A stretch of 64,000 nt of DNA, from the NCBI GenBank assembly GCA_033558025.1, contig JAUCEF010000004.1, positions 62,001 to 126,000 of the forward strand. Reading direction: 5' to 3'. Below, piece by piece: positions 31,676-43,786 of this stretch. The position numbers were made by a program, and so were the translations under genes. The notes under the pieces were generated by a model. The model saw nothing but the letters and a program-made list of their open reading frames with translations, was not told where the DNA came from and ran no database searches. Origin of the DNA: Phytophthora sp. 'mugwort' (Eukaryota; Oomycota; Peronosporomycetes; Peronosporales; Peronosporaceae). Numbering within the stretch: position 1 is the stretch's first letter; the number at the start of each line of letters is the position of its first letter.

Positions 31676-32683
31676 ATGTTCTTTAGAGCCGTTTATGGAT
31701 TGCCCAGATTCAAAAGATGTATTGCCCCTGGATTAAGCAATGCTCGTAAGCGTGTCGCAGAAGTCGTGAAGAAAGTGAATCATTTGTACGTGGATCACCG
31801 CCCAGCGATGATATACAGATACAGCACGAGCAAAGAAAATGCTGACAGACGTGTCAGATACCTACGACAAACTTCCTGCTTTTCTGTATTCTTTCGCGAT
31901 CCAAAATCCTAGCTCACGTCTTTACTGTCAACTAGACAACAAGGGCCAGTTTTACCGAGCTTTCCTGCCTATGGGGTCGCTAGTTGCTGCTCAGGACAAC
32001 TGTTCTAGAATGTGACTGCACTCACATGACGAATGCGCATTACACTGGTGTGTGTGTTGTTCATTGGTATGGGAATTGGACAAACCTTCCAGTTTCCGTT
32101 GTCTTTATCCGAATAAAAACACAGCTAACTTTGAGTGGTTCTTTGCTAGTTGCGTATCATGCTTTCTGATCGACGACTCTTCACTGATAGAGCAAGCAAC
32201 GTGAAACCCAGATTCGACTTAGCCGCCGTGATATTATGTAAACCTGAAATATTGTGCGCTACACATATTCTTTTAAATTTTGTGACCACTTTCGTTCATT
32301 GTATCCTAAATTGACAACATCAAAGGGCTGCTGTTTGGCTTGCAAGCTGCCACAACTTTGACTGTGTACGACCAGGTACACTAGACCTCGGTAAGCAAAT
32401 ATTTTAAACTAAAAAAATTAATAAAACAAGAACAACTATTTTATCAGATTAATTGGCGACATGTTTCCGGTTGGCGGAGAAGCAAAAGCACAGACTGTTG
32501 CAGAGTATTTGCGCAAGATACATCCACAAGCTGGACCAAGTTTGGAAACACTATACTAACAGAATAACAGTCTATATCAACAGTAGCCAAATGGAAAAAT
32601 GTCGACGCATAGGTGATGCCTGTGCGCTTTTTGCTGGACGAACGATGAGCGCGGTCGGTGACCAAAATAACGCACTCTTGTAG
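31676..32683 (+). pseudogene. Mutator-like (MULE) transposase remnant
   Basis: Pieces on the plus strand in at least three frames. NKGQFYRAFLPMGSLVAAQD near 31945 and LECDCTHMTNAHYTGVCVV near 32005-32065 match the first catalytic-Asp region of MULE transposases of oomycetes; FEWFFASCVSCFLIDDSSL near 32130-32190 is the next conserved block. A later frame (32453-32683) has EKQKHRLLQSICARYIHKL of uncertain place. Stops and frame changes show it is dead. Element ends were not identified; no SWIM zinc finger is legible. Confidence 0.65.
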
Positions 32684-32989
32684 CGGGCATTCAAGATAAT
32701 CAAGATTTTGGGGCTCTCGTCCTGTTCTGCACCTTAACCGTCGAGAAACTTGCAAAGAAGAAGTCAAATACTGATAAGTGGATATTGGAAACCCATGCGG
32801 TGACGCCTCAGCAAAGTTCATGTCCGACGGGCAGGTGTGGCGCGCGACTGTATGGACAGTACATACATGTATTGGTGCTGACTTCTACGTAGAAGACATC
32901 GAACAAAGTCTCGAAGATGGAGACCCGATGAGGCTAACCATAATGCTCCAGTCCGTTCCCGTGACAATAGCAAGGATTCGATAACGCTT

Positions 32990-34090
32990 GCCGTCGATTA
33001 GGGTCTTGCACCCATTGAGCTGATCGGCAACATCTACAGTTACGATGCCGGCACATTGTAACAGCGTTATACATCCGAAATCGTTCTAGAACTACGACGT
33101 CCGGAACAAATATTTTTTCTATTCGGCGTACACAGCAGCGGCATACGCACAGCCTTTCCAGCAGGTCTCGGTAAGCTTGCCATTTGTACCGGCTCTTGTG
33201 TCCGACGATAGCATTCAACCTCCACGTCTCTATCGCCGTGCTAGTTGCACATCACACGGATAACAACACGGTGCATCCACAAGGAACAGTGAATTTTCAT
33301 GCGTTGGTAAATCTAAAACCTCCACTCGGTCAAGGGGACAAAGAAGCAAACAACCGTCCAAACCGACCGTGTGACGGCTGCGGCCTGTTGCGAGGTGAAG
33401 CTACAACATATCGTGCGCTGTTCCATGAAGATACGTGTATCACGGGAACGCTTACGAGAATTGCTTGCGGATGCAAATACTTTCTAACTCTCAGGTATGT
33501 CGTCTACAGCCATTTGATGAAGAAGTCGTCGGCTAGTCGCTAGTGCATTGGGGATGTACCTTGTTGTAAAGTGTCCTTGATTGATCCGCATGTGGGAGGT
33601 GAGCGGTGGGTAATATAACCCAGTTCCTCTAAACCCAGAGGGAGGACGACGCTCTGTACATTGTGGATCCCCTACTTGCAAGTAAAATAAAAGGAATTGA
33701 TAAATGTGATTAGCTTCCTCTAATTTTACTTCGTTGTGCATACGCTCTTGTAGAGGTAATCCGCAGCTTTTGGGCCCCCGGCCGAATAATCAGAAGCAAT
33801 ACTCGCCAACATAGTCAGTTTTTCAGTTTCTTAACTGACAAAACTATTCGGACGTGCATGGAAATTAAGAGGGCAATAACCGACATATGTAAATGCTAGG
33901 TGGACGTCGGTGTAAACGTTTTTTTTAACGGTTTGGGCATTTGGCGGAGTTGCGACCCCCGCCTAACCGCAGCGACTGCAAGTGGACTTCACCCCGCTTT
34001 TTTGCCCCCTGATTTTGCCGTTGAAATGCTCTTGTAATCTGCTTTCCTCTCAGCAGCCTTCCTCCCTGCAGCCCCCCCCCATGTCGAATG
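32990..34090. other. Unassigned sequence, right side of MULE remnant
   Basis: About 1.1 kb. The plus-strand frame 33184-33543 is open and has four Cys (CDGCG and CGCKYF), but I cannot assign it. From 33900 on the sequence has T and C runs and no frame. Confidence 0.35.
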
Positions 34091-34277
34091 CATGTCGAGC
34101 AGTCGATATGTGGTAAGGCTCTGGTAGCCTCCGCATACCCAGTATCTAAGCCATAGAAACTGGGTATGCGGAGGCTAACAGAGCCATAGATCCTGGGTAT
34201 GCGGAGGCTAACAGAGCCATAGATCCTGGGTATGCGGAGGCTAACAGAGCCTTACCACATATCGACTGCTCGACATG
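34091..34277. repeat. 52-bp inverted repeat enclosing a 33-bp tandem repeat
   Basis: Left arm 34091-34142 and right arm 34226-34277 are complements over 52 bases with a single mismatch. Between them the unit beginning CTGGGTATGCGGAGGCTAAC recurs every 33 bases at 34160, 34193 and 34226, so the last repeat is also the inner part of the right arm. The whole 187-base unit would fold into a long stem. It may be a small foldback element. No coding frame. Confidence 0.9.
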
Positions 34278-34774
34278 CAATCGGCCTTAGCAAGGCGTTT
34301 TCTGGTGAAAGTCCGACAACAATGCAAATTTGAAGCTCAGCCATTCTTAGGTGAAGTGAAGTTCAACGAAAATACTGGTCATCGTGGTCAAATATTAAGC
34401 CAATAAGAATACTTCTTGTGAGATAATTTTAGCCAACAGATCATCCGTTCACAGTTGATAATTTGTTTGGGCGGTTTGTTGGAATCGTCAAACCAGCCGG
34501 ACTGGGCAAGTTTTGCAATATCACAATGTAATCACCCACCTCAACCGCAAACTACTCGTCGCCACGACGTCTTTGGTAGCATTCTCGACCGCATATGTGG
34601 AACAGGAGGTTCAACGATGTACTCTCGTCGCCGATAGTATTGAGGGTGATGTTCCACCCATGCATCTTCGACGATATCTCAAGTCGACCGGAGCTGCATT
34701 GTCATCTTTCACAACAGCGACTGGTAGTTGTCTCTCATGACCCTGTAAGTCCTACATTGTAGCCATGTCAGCCC

Positions 34775-34944
34775 TTTAGTGAAGCGTGCAACTTATCCAT
34801 CTCGAAGTTCTGTTGCAACCAGTCCGCACAGATTGAACGCCTTTCCTGATCACTTGCAGCCTTTAAAGCAACCCAATCTAGCGTCCTATGCGCTACCGTG
34901 ATGTACCGTGGAACTTTCGACTTAGTCTGGAGGATGGGCAACAT
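34775..34944 (-). pseudogene. C-terminal scrap of pogo/Tigger family A
   Basis: On the minus strand the frame reads MLPILQTKSKVPRYITVAHR and TLDWVALKAASD, matching LLQTKAGNPTVPRYATLAQ and TLDWVATKDAAS of the copy at 25.7 kb. It is a 57-codon fragment, cut off on both sides, directly beside the Harbinger remnant that begins near 34956. Confidence 0.7.
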
Positions 34945-34955
34945 AGGACTGCACC

Positions 34956-36160
34956 GTGGTGGCTAGCGCGATGGCTATCGTTCTAGCGGCTGGTGAGCTG
35001 GCGAACGAGAGCTTTGTGTTGACGGACGAGATCGAAGAACAAACTAGAGCAAACAGAGCAGTTTCGCAGGATGCACTTGTGGGAATTAGAGACGAGCGAT
35101 GTGGGGTGCAGAGAGGGTTCATTGAACTGTTCGATCAAGTTCTAGAAGCAGGTTTTCGCACCTTCAACTTGTGGGTCTACATCACTTTTCAAAATGATTA
35201 GACTATCCTAAACTTACCCTCGTCCTCGGTGTGTTCTCTCAACAAGAAGAAGAGCTTCTACTCTCTGCTCAAGTTTCAATCACTGGTTTCGCTTTTGGAA
35301 GAGGGACTTATATCGTATTCACAGCGCGCTTCGGTTGGAAGACCGCTACAAGCTTCCCCACCGAGCTGTATTTTCAAGGCTTCGAGGGACTTTGCGCTCT
35401 ACTACGCCGATTGGCGTATTCTGGCCGCTATGGAGACCTTGCCCCGTTCTTTGGTCGGTCTGGGCCGATCCTTTGCATGATTTTCAACTTCATGCTGCGT
35501 TTGGGGTACAAAAAATGCAAGGGTCTCCTTTCGAGTGAGTGTGGGATACTTACTGCGACACGGAGACGAACTTATGCTGCTGCTATTGCTGGAAGGGCGC
35601 CCCAGAGTTGAAATGTGTGGTTTCAATGATGGCACTGTTCGAGCAATTGCTCAGCCCTCACGCTACCAACACCAGGTCTATAATGGCCACAAACGGGAGT
35701 ACCAGGTATGATGATGGTTTGTTCATCGACTTCTATGGGACAATTATTGGGCGCCATCACGACTCCTATCTGCTCAAGAAAAGGGGTCTGCTAGACAAGC
35801 TACCTCGGGTTTTGAACGATAACAACCGAGCTCCCTACTGCATATACGGCGACCCTCCTTATCCACTCAAGTCAACATTGCATGTCGGTTACAAGGCATC
35901 GATTACAGCAGATCAAGCATCATTCAATGCAGCAATGAGCAAGGTGCGCGTCGCTGTAGAGGGGGGATTCGGTGGTGTTTTACGGCTCTGGCCGTTTCGG
36001 GATGCAAAACTACGCCAAACGCTTTATCTGTCTCCAGTTGGAGTACACTACCAAGTTGGTGTTCCCTCCTAACCAACTTCCGCAACTGCTCGAATCCGAA
36101 TCAAATCAGTAGATTCCTTGGTATTAGCCCTCCAAGCTTAGACGACTACCTCCAGCTAGC
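34956..36160 (+). pseudogene. Harbinger-type DDE transposase, lightly decayed
   Basis: Order of motifs matches oomycete/fungal Harbinger transposases. An N-terminal part (FIELFDQVLEAGFRTFNLW) is followed by EGLCALLRRLAYSGRYGDL and FGRSGPILCMIFNFML; in another frame GFNDGTVRAIAQPSRYQH (first Asp block), then FIDFYGTIIGRHHDSYLLKK, YCIYGDPPYPL (second Asp) and MSKVRVAVEGGFG (the Glu block, where the usual VEWGFG has Trp to Gly). A stop at 35195, a frame change between 35540 and 35710 and a missing segment before FIDFYG break it. The partner DNA-binding gene lies convergently at 36163-36841, so the two-gene layout is preserved. Confidence 0.78.
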
Positions 36161-36162
36161 TA

Positions 36163-36841
36163 CTACAGACTAGGTTTTGCTACCATCCCTTTAAGAGCAT
36201 CAATAAAAGCAATTCGTTCGCTTCGCTCAAGTTCTGTTCGCATCTCTTGCCTTTCAATACGACTCTCCTCCAAAGCAAGTCTCTTCTCCTCGTTCACCAT
36301 CTTGCGTTTCTCGATCTCGAGCTCCTGGGCATCTAACCGCTCCAGGTAATCGAGTATTTGCTCCTGCTATGATCCGCCTTTCGACCCGCCACGATTCATT
36401 CCGCTCATTGCTGCATCTCGCATGGCAGTGCCTTGCTCTTCGTCCTGCTGTTGCTCGTCTTTTTGCTGCTTTCTGTCGCTCCTTATCAACGCCTCCGCTT
36501 CGCGCATCTCCAACAGCTCCGCCAACAATTGGTCCCTCATCGTATAGTCCTCGCTTGGCCCGCTCCTCATCTGGCGGCATTTTCTTCGTTTCGTAGGCGT
36601 CTAATAGCTGGCCGCACCGCTCTCGGCATCTACGGCTGTCAACATCCGCCGACACTCCTACAGCAACATCAGTCCATGCTTGGGTCTTCTTGCCGTATTC
36701 CTCGCCGAACGGGTTTCGGGCTAGTGCTTCCTGGATGAGCTCGAGGTCGAGTTCATCTGTAAAGCGTACCATGGTTTTGCGCTGCTTGCTCTGCGGGGTC
36801 TCCTGGTGCTGTTCCTCGACTTGGTCAGCTTCTGATGCCAT
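36163..36841 (-). pseudogene. Myb/SANT-type second protein of the Harbinger element
   Basis: Starts at an ATG (MASEADQVEEQHQETPQSK) and has a Myb/SANT-like DNA-binding helix set: FTDELDLELIQEALARNPF, AWTDVAVGVSAD and RRCRERCGQLLDAY. After a frame change near 36560 the text continues DQLLAELLEMREAEALIRS, a stop at about 36367, then an Arg/Glu-rich coiled coil (LEIEKRKMVNEEKRLALEE) to KPSL at 36163. Such proteins bind element ends and recruit the Harbinger transposase. Two lesions, otherwise well kept. Confidence 0.68.
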
Positions 36842-36844
36842 TGC

Positions 36845-37850
36845 AGCTTCGAACTAAATGTGAAAGTGAAAGCTCACTCACCCCAAAGTACCAACGTCTA
36901 AGAAGCCTTCTAGAATTTCTAGAGACGAGTCAAGGGCAGAGTGTGGTCATGCCTGGCTATGGATGAGGGATATGGCTGCCCAGTCAATAACACCCACAAG
37001 TAGCTTTGCGAAACCTCTCTAACGAGGAGAGCAGTCCAGCGACCGCTCGAGCGATTACGAGGAGTCGCGGTCGGAAGCTTGCGGCCAACGAGCGGCTAGC
37101 CGCGATCGAGAACGGCCGGTGATGCCTGGCGAAGAAGCGAGAGCTCAATCGACGGGATAGTTGGGCTCACTAGCAGATTTGCTCGGGCAAGAGCAGACGC
37201 CGTACGAATCACCAAGACAGCATAACCGAGCGGGTCTGAAGCTTGGACAAACAATAGTATTTTTATTTTATTGCCAGCCAGAAAACAAATCAATCAATTA
37301 TTGGTCAATTGTTTATTGGGATCCCAACAACTCGACTCTCTGGCTCACGCCACACGCTGTCACAGATTGCGACCCTCAGGGAGGATTGCAGTGGCAACCA
37401 ACTCGGCATCCTATTGGTTACGATTGTACTCAAGGAAAAGAAGTGTCTCTAGCGTTGTTGGATGCATCGCGCGCCGGTACTCGCTCCACATGCGTGACAT
37501 CTCTCTTTGCACTCAGTCGTCACCCGCACCTGTCCTCAGTGACGCAAGGATGACCCAGGTTCATTTCTTATGTCAGGTCTCGCTCGAGGATGACCAAGGT
37601 ACACTCCCCACCGAGTACAAGCTCCTCCAGAGCGCTACATATCTAGTTAGCAAAGCCAGGATATCTGTTGAGATTAATCTCAGTTCGCGATTTACTTCTC
37701 ATAACTCAAGTGGCTTGGCACGCGGCCGGCGCGCAAGAACAGTACCTCTACCTCGTTGAACGTACTGGGGACCCAGCGCAGGTCCATCTAGTGAGACGGG
37801 AGGGGGGGGGGTATCCTCTTCACGCAGTACATGGTCAGCGAACCCAATGC
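36845..37850. other. Unassigned sequence
   Basis: About 1 kb. Plus-strand frames at 37161-37759 are open but unrecognised; one reads VAWHAAGAQEQYLYLVERTG, which looks protein-like. A 12-base G run lies near 37800. Confidence 0.35.
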
Positions 37851-37854
37851 TCTT

Positions 37855-38387
37855 TTATTCTGCTGCTTCGTAACGTTTCTCGTTGCGCACGATACGACTA
37901 AGCGCAGTAGCTTCTGACGCGTTCAGACGCCGCTCGCGCCCGACCAAAGCCTTCACGATGCCGAGCTCGAAGTGCGGCGTCTTGACGACGCTGGAGGTGG
38001 TTGACGCGAGGTACCTTTCGGTCACAGGAAAGAGCTGGATCACTCGGTCAAAAAGGCCGATAGTTCACGGTATCCCTGCCCACCTGCTTGGAGCCGCATG
38101 TTGACGCTCCAGACGTTTCCCATCGACTCGGAGAGGTTGCGGAGCTTAATCTCCATCCGTGGTGCGAGGAGGCAGTCAACCCGATCGGGGTCGGAGCGAT
38201 CGAGATGGTCCTTGATGATCATGTTGCGGTCCAGCATAGCATAAGTGCTGCCCCATGGGGCGTCGGTGAAACTTCGGCGAATCGAGACGTGATGTATTTC
38301 TCCACGCAAGAACGAGAGAGGCAACCCACAGCAACCGCTATGGATGGTGTCTCTCGTGCGAGTGTGGGCCGCAAACCGCACGTCCAA
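37855..38387 (-). pseudogene. Repeat-encoded protein fragment, family uncertain
   Basis: Two neighbouring frames on the minus strand. The upstream one ends DRVDCLLAPRMEIKLRNLSE; the downstream one reads VIQLFPVTERYLASTTSSVV then KTPHFELGIVKALVGRERRL. I recall this LPVTxRFLASxSSxVVKTPHFE wording as a repeated oomycete protein end found near transposons, but cannot name its domain. A stop separates the two parts. Low certainty. Confidence 0.35.
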
Positions 38388-38866
38388 AACTTGTCGATTA
38401 TTGGGCGTGTTATTGGCCTACAACCCAATGACAATTGCAACTGATTTTAGTTCGATTATTTGAAAGGCCAGTTAATGTTTGCGCATCCCTGAATGTGGTG
38501 GAGCTACTGGCGAGTTTCGAGCGGGCAACTTTACCGACGTGTTGGGTCGGACTTATACGCGTGGACTGTAATCGACGGCAACTTTGGTATGCGGCGGTTG
38601 ACGAGGACGAACAAAGGGAAGGGCAGGCCGAGTCGCTGCCGGGTAAGTTCAATTACATATCAGGCAACTGTGTACGCTGAGCTCTTGTGGTTGGACGGCG
38701 CCGCAGGAAGCTTGAACGGGCGATGAAGAAAAACGCAACAGAGAACTAATTGAGAACAAGACGTATATTGATTCAAAACGCAAACGAAATAAATAAGTAG
38801 GTCGTTCAGCCAGAATAGTTCACACCGGCGCGGAGGCATTGCTTGTTCCCGACGGCCGTTCGAGTT

Positions 38867-39797
38867 TTAGGCTGTGATCGGCACTGGACGACCAAACTCG
38901 GAATGGAATGTTAGCATACACGTTACAGGACTTTGCTGATGTAGTCGTCGTACGTCGACCGATAGATCTCCTGGTAGTTGTGATTGACAGTGACATCCAG
39001 GGTGAAACACGTTGATGAAGTTGGGCAGCACAAGCATCATGGATATGTTGTAGCGCTCGAGGCGTTGCGAGTCTGCCAGATGATGTGGCAACCGAACGAA
39101 TGGACGACGTAGAGCACGGGCTCGAGATACAACTGGGTTTATCTTCGTGCTCATATCATGGTCTCAGCAAGTGCTACAAGCAGGTGATCGTTCCACATTC
39201 CGGTTCTGTTCAAGTCTACCAGGATGCCTAGCGGACACTTGTGCGTGTTCTTCAACTTCGAGGACAATATGCGGCTTCAGGAATGCAATAATTTTAGATG
39301 TCGCGTTGAAGCGCCTGTGGCGTGAGCCATCTTTGCGCAGCAGAACTTAATGAGATCCACTCGTGGTTATCGTAGGCTTAAAATCTGTCTCGAAGTAGCG
39401 AGGAAATTTGTCCATGTGATAATCTTCGACTTCGTGCCATGCTTTGCGATAAGGTGCTGCACATTCTGGATAAAGGAGCGACAAATGTCAGGTGCGTTGG
39501 CAGGTAGTGAACGCGTCGTTATTTGCCTGCGCAAAGCTAAGTTTCGACGCATCTTGAACCGTGCCATCCGGCTTGACGATGTTTCAACCCCCGTTGTGTT
39601 GATGAAATGAAGTCGACGATAGATGTGTCCTGCTTGGAGCCTGATGTACGAATACTTGACGCGTAGACCTTTTCGGTTACGATGCGCAGCACACTCATAC
39701 ATTCTAGCCTCGAGCTCGCTGTATGCCGGTCGCCTCCCATCCCCAAATAGTCGCCGCTATGTACGATTCTCAACTTGTCGATTGTGCAAGGCAGCAC
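38867..39797 (-). pseudogene. Pogo/Tigger family A transposase, second long copy
   Basis: Minus-strand fragments parallel those at 25.4-26.7 kb: MARFKMRRNLALRRQITTRS, PDICRSFIQNVQHLIAKHG and KSKIITWTNFLATSR (cf. SKIINMDQVPRYF), later a region near 38940-38990 reading NHNYQEIYRSTYDDYISKV. The first catalytic Asp region is changed. Frames alternate several times. A near-intact IYRRLHFINTTGVETSSS precedes. Dead copy. Confidence 0.6.
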
Positions 39798-39864
39798 ATA
39801 ATGTATCTATCCGTTCCCGCCTTCCTCGAGTTGTGCTGGACAAGATGCCGTGGTGAAGGCCTAG

Positions 39865-40692
39865 AGCGTGGAATCCACTTCCCAGGACCCGATGTTTCTA
39901 TTTAGATAGAATGGACAGCACTTCCATCCTGCGTTCGGCGCATGTTGGATGTCTTGTTCACTTGTCATGGCTTTGGTTGCCCCCCCCCTCCCGTCGAGGA
40001 GGCTGCTTATATTGTATATTGTTTACTACTGAAACATTGAAACCTCATCTTTGGCGCCAAGTGTACTGTAGTTCGACTAGAGCCTCCAGAACTACGGATT
40101 TGCGCATTCAACTGCCTGGTTCATCTCCAGTAGTTGGAAAGGCGCGCGAATTCACTGTCCGTCGTAGGCGTGCTCCCCGTGATGAGCGTAGTCTCATTGA
40201 AGTCCGCGCAACCTGAAACACAATCGATTCCGTCGTCTACAGCACCTTGCAGAAGCGGCAGTGGTCGCTAAAGCACCGAGGCTCCTTACAAGCACGACGA
40301 CCGCGATGGCGACTGCGGCGTCGCCTTCGGATATTTCGCAGGGTCCATACTGAGGGGAAGGTCCACATTGGTGGAAACCGCAGCTGGTAGGTCCACATTG
40401 GGTGGAATAATCGACTCTGAACAGTAGTTTCTTCTGATCGCAGTTCTCATTCATCATGGTCTTGACAAGCAAGCGGGGTCTCGTGGAGCTTAACTGCCGC
40501 ACAGCGGGTTTCCAGCACCGCTGTGACCCGGCACTAATCGGGTCAATTTTATCTACAGTTGTAACCGCGATTACGCTCACTTAGACAAATTTGTTTGAGC
40601 AGTTTCATGTTTGCTTGAACAAATTAGTGTGAGTATGACTATTTTTGATGTGTGACTAATTTCGGTAGGCAAATTAGTCTCACGATTCTTAG
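39865..40692. other. Unassigned sequence
   Basis: About 800 bases. A GGTCCACATT motif occurs twice (near 40362 and 40391), and a degenerate inverted repeat with CTCAC/GTGAG ends spans 40576-40633. No gene recognised. Confidence 0.35.
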
Positions 40693-41753
40693 TTAGTGTG
40701 ATCTCTGTTCGCCGACTGCCAGCGAGCTCTCACCCTCAGCACCCGTCTTGTCGCTAAATTCGTCAGGATACTTCTGAATGATTGTCTGCAGGTGTGGATA
40801 GAGCTGCTTCAACCCCCGAGTGTCATCAACGCGAAGAGACACACCGCACCTTATCATAGCCTTTCTGGCGTAGTTCAATCCGTTCTGTCGCGCTGGACAT
40901 TCACCTCACGGACACAGTCTGCATCCAAATCCAGAAAGACCTTCTTGCCAGGGTTCTATAGCTTCCCGGACCACGAACCATTCTTGCGCTTCTTGTTTTC
41001 TTATTCACTGCTCTCGATCAACTGGATATTCCATTCGTTCCATTTGCCCCGTCAAGCATCATTTTCTATATTTTTGGCGATAAGGAATGAGTCGCCAGGT
41101 TGGCATAGGTAGGTAGCATATGGAGGGAAGTAGACAAGTGGAGCCTTGAGTCGAGACATCAGAGCACGCTTCTTCATCGGGAAGAGATGAGCAGTTACTA
41201 AGAAAGACGTGCTTTTGACGGCCATGCCGGTCCGCGTTCATATCCTTCCTCTCAACCACGTACTCTCGCAATAAACGCTGACTCATCCATCCTTTCGGGC
41301 ACGTACGCTAGCTACGCAAGGGAGCTTATCGGGAATTCCCTGTGTCGGATAATTACCTTCCGTATTCTAGGAGATCATCATTAGAGGGTGGATATGACCG
41401 CCTCTCCACCCGAGATGCGGAGAACCATCGTCCTCACCTCGCCACTCGACACTACGTCTGCATACTTTATGCTTTTCTTCTCACCGCTAAACCCTAGCGC
41501 CTTGTTGTTGTTGAAGTCGAGGGACGAAATGCGTCTCGTCGATATTTTCGACGGTGTCCTCGTCAGACGCACCCGACTCAAAACCTCGCTTGAGCTTGGC
41601 TAGATGTTCCGCCACATCATGCTCGATTGACACCTGAGTTTCGGGGGGGGGGGCTAACTTATTTTTTTTGACTGAGGAATATGAAAAGTATACACAAAAG
41701 ATGAGGATCAAAGACACACCACCACCAGAACATATACGTAGTTTAGGGCTCAC
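40693..41753 (-). pseudogene. Pogo/Tigger-type transposase, family B
   Basis: Minus strand, N- to C-terminal: EHLAKLKRGFESGASDEDT, VENIDETHFV (first Asp motif DETHF), then in another frame NNNKALGFSGEKKSIKYADV and VSSGEVRTMVLRISGG; after an ill-kept stretch, GWMSQRLLREYVVERKDMNA and HVFLSNCSS (second Asp region, usual form DNCSGH; Asp is Ser here), then PMPTWRLIPYRQK and a tail LKQLYPHLQTIIQKYPDEF. This is a second Tigger-like family with a characteristic KYADVVSGGE block. Several frame changes and the lost Asp make it inactive. Confidence 0.72.
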
Positions 41754-43250
41754 ATTTATATTCTTGAAAGCGTTCTATTGGCCAAAATAGCGGTTGGATC
41801 CGACCCGCACAGAGGCGCGGCAGATACCGAGACTCAGCAGCGTACCCCAGATAAGCAATACCCCCCCCCCCCTCCCCTCCCGACAAGCAGCGGCACCCTT
41901 GAAAGCAGCGAGGGTCAGAGCCAGTGGGCAGGAGTGGTTGGTTCCTGGCAAAGGAATACAGCAAATGATTGAAATAATGCAATTTCCTCCTGTATTTGAC
42001 TGTATCAAGATCTGAAATTCACAAGGCCTTATCGTACGGGTGCATTTTCATGGGGTATTATCAAAGAGAGTCAAGCTTCAGTTCTGGTGTTTCGCCAGGC
42101 ATCGAGTGTGTAGCTCAGTACAATAACGATAGTGTACATTTGCCTACAACGGACGCTCATGTGAGCCCAGGCTACGGCTGAGCAGTAATCTGATGTGGTC
42201 CATTGTTTTAAGAGCGAACAGGCGGAGTACGACGAAGTAGCTTTCGGCTCGAGTGACCAGTGCACGTTATATCTGCCAGCATATAGGAGGAGTTTATCGA
42301 TCCCACTGAGCGAGGTCTATGTTTTCCCATGGAGATTTGGGGACAAGCTGGAGGTCGGGAGAGCCTCATGCATGCGGATCATGGGCACTCTGACGGTTTC
42401 ATAAATCTATTTTTGACTCAAAATACAAGGTGTGGATATTTTCTGTACGGAAAGAGATGCTAAAAGGGTCGCACTCGCAATACTGACGATTGTGTTAATC
42501 GGATGCTGAAAGTATCGTTATCCTGTGTGGTTGTTCAGCTACCTGGAGATGTTGTCTACGTGAGCATGTAGGTTTACCACGCCGTTGTGATAGCGTATAA
42601 GCCTGACATCAAAGAAGAAGTCAAGTGGTGTATGATAGCAGGAAATGAACTTTTATTTCCTACTTGGCTGCGTGGTACGCATTACAAATGGTCATTCGGG
42701 GTTAGTAAAGGCAAGGCTAGAAAGAGGGATGGATGCGGGTGCTACCCGCTTTCGCTAGTACGGAAGGACGCGCTTGGGTAGAAAATGATTTCGAGGAAGA
42801 AAACAAACGTTTCTGGACAGCTGAAGCTTGTGCACAGCTTTGCACTCATAGCGCGAGCGCTTATGCTCGGTACGAGAAAAAAGAAAGAAAGCTAGCGGCT
42901 ATTGCAGCAGCCGCGCGAGATGCCAAGATGAAAGGCGCGTTGCAAGGTCAATAATCGAATATAAGTTATGTTGTCATGAATATGATTTTTGTTATCACAA
43001 TGAGTGGGTTTGGTTCGTAAATCAAGTGAAGCCTCGCGCAGGTGTCACCGCCGGTTACAATACAGGCATTGAATGCGTATAATTGATCGTGGTAAAGTTG
43101 CTTTGAATTTACAGGAGATGTTAAATGTTCAATTGACGGGCACCCTTCTGAAACGCTGCTTGAACTCCTAGAATCCGTAACCTGGGTTTTATTATAGGAC
43201 ACTGCAAAGAAACCAATGTATGCCGGCCATTATCAACACCCCACGCGAAC
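41754..43250. other. Unassigned sequence
   Basis: About 1.5 kb. A 12-base C run lies near 41862. The plus-strand frame ending at 42954 reads ERKLAAIAAAARDAKMKGAL, a basic Ala-rich helix of unknown origin. Nothing else recognised. Confidence 0.35.
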
Positions 43251-43251
43251 C

Positions 43252-43282
43252 TTTGGAAGACCGACGTAGCCGGTCTTCCAAA
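43252..43282. repeat. Short hairpin
   Basis: TTTGGAAGACCG (43252-43263) and its complement (43271-43282) with a seven-base loop. Small perfect stem in non-coding sequence. Confidence 0.75.
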
Positions 43283-43786
43283 AGTCAATGCGAGAGGCTA
43301 GAAGTAACAGTTTTTCTAAATTGATGTGCATATACCGAATATAATTCGTACTCCGGGCCACTCTGCTTCGATCTAGATGTCTGCAAGGCCCTAACGATGA
43401 TCAATATAAGGAGGCCTACTACTCTCATAAAGCACAACTCGCATTTGCTGTGATAAAAGAAGAAAATAATATGTAACTAGGTCCTTAGCGAAGCACCAGG
43501 CCTAATGTGGCGATACCCCAAATGATATTTTTCGTACTATCACCTTCATCTGCTCATTAACTCTAGATCTGCTCTGGACATACTGATCCAAGAACTTCGA
43601 CACGGAGCACTGTCCAAACGGTTGATGCAGTTCAATCATAGTTCACAGGGGGTACGAACATAATAATTGTTGTTCTGTGCCAGTGGTGCAAAACAACCGT
43701 TTCAATTTTATACAAGAAGAGAAGACATGGTAATACGCTTTGCTTTTGAGGAACGCTGGTGGTTTTGCGGTTAACACAAATACTAC

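Noticed and set aside
28340..34277. CRISPR-like arrays from the repeated palindromes
   Set aside because: Eukaryotic context, repeats without regular unique spacers, and inverted orientation.
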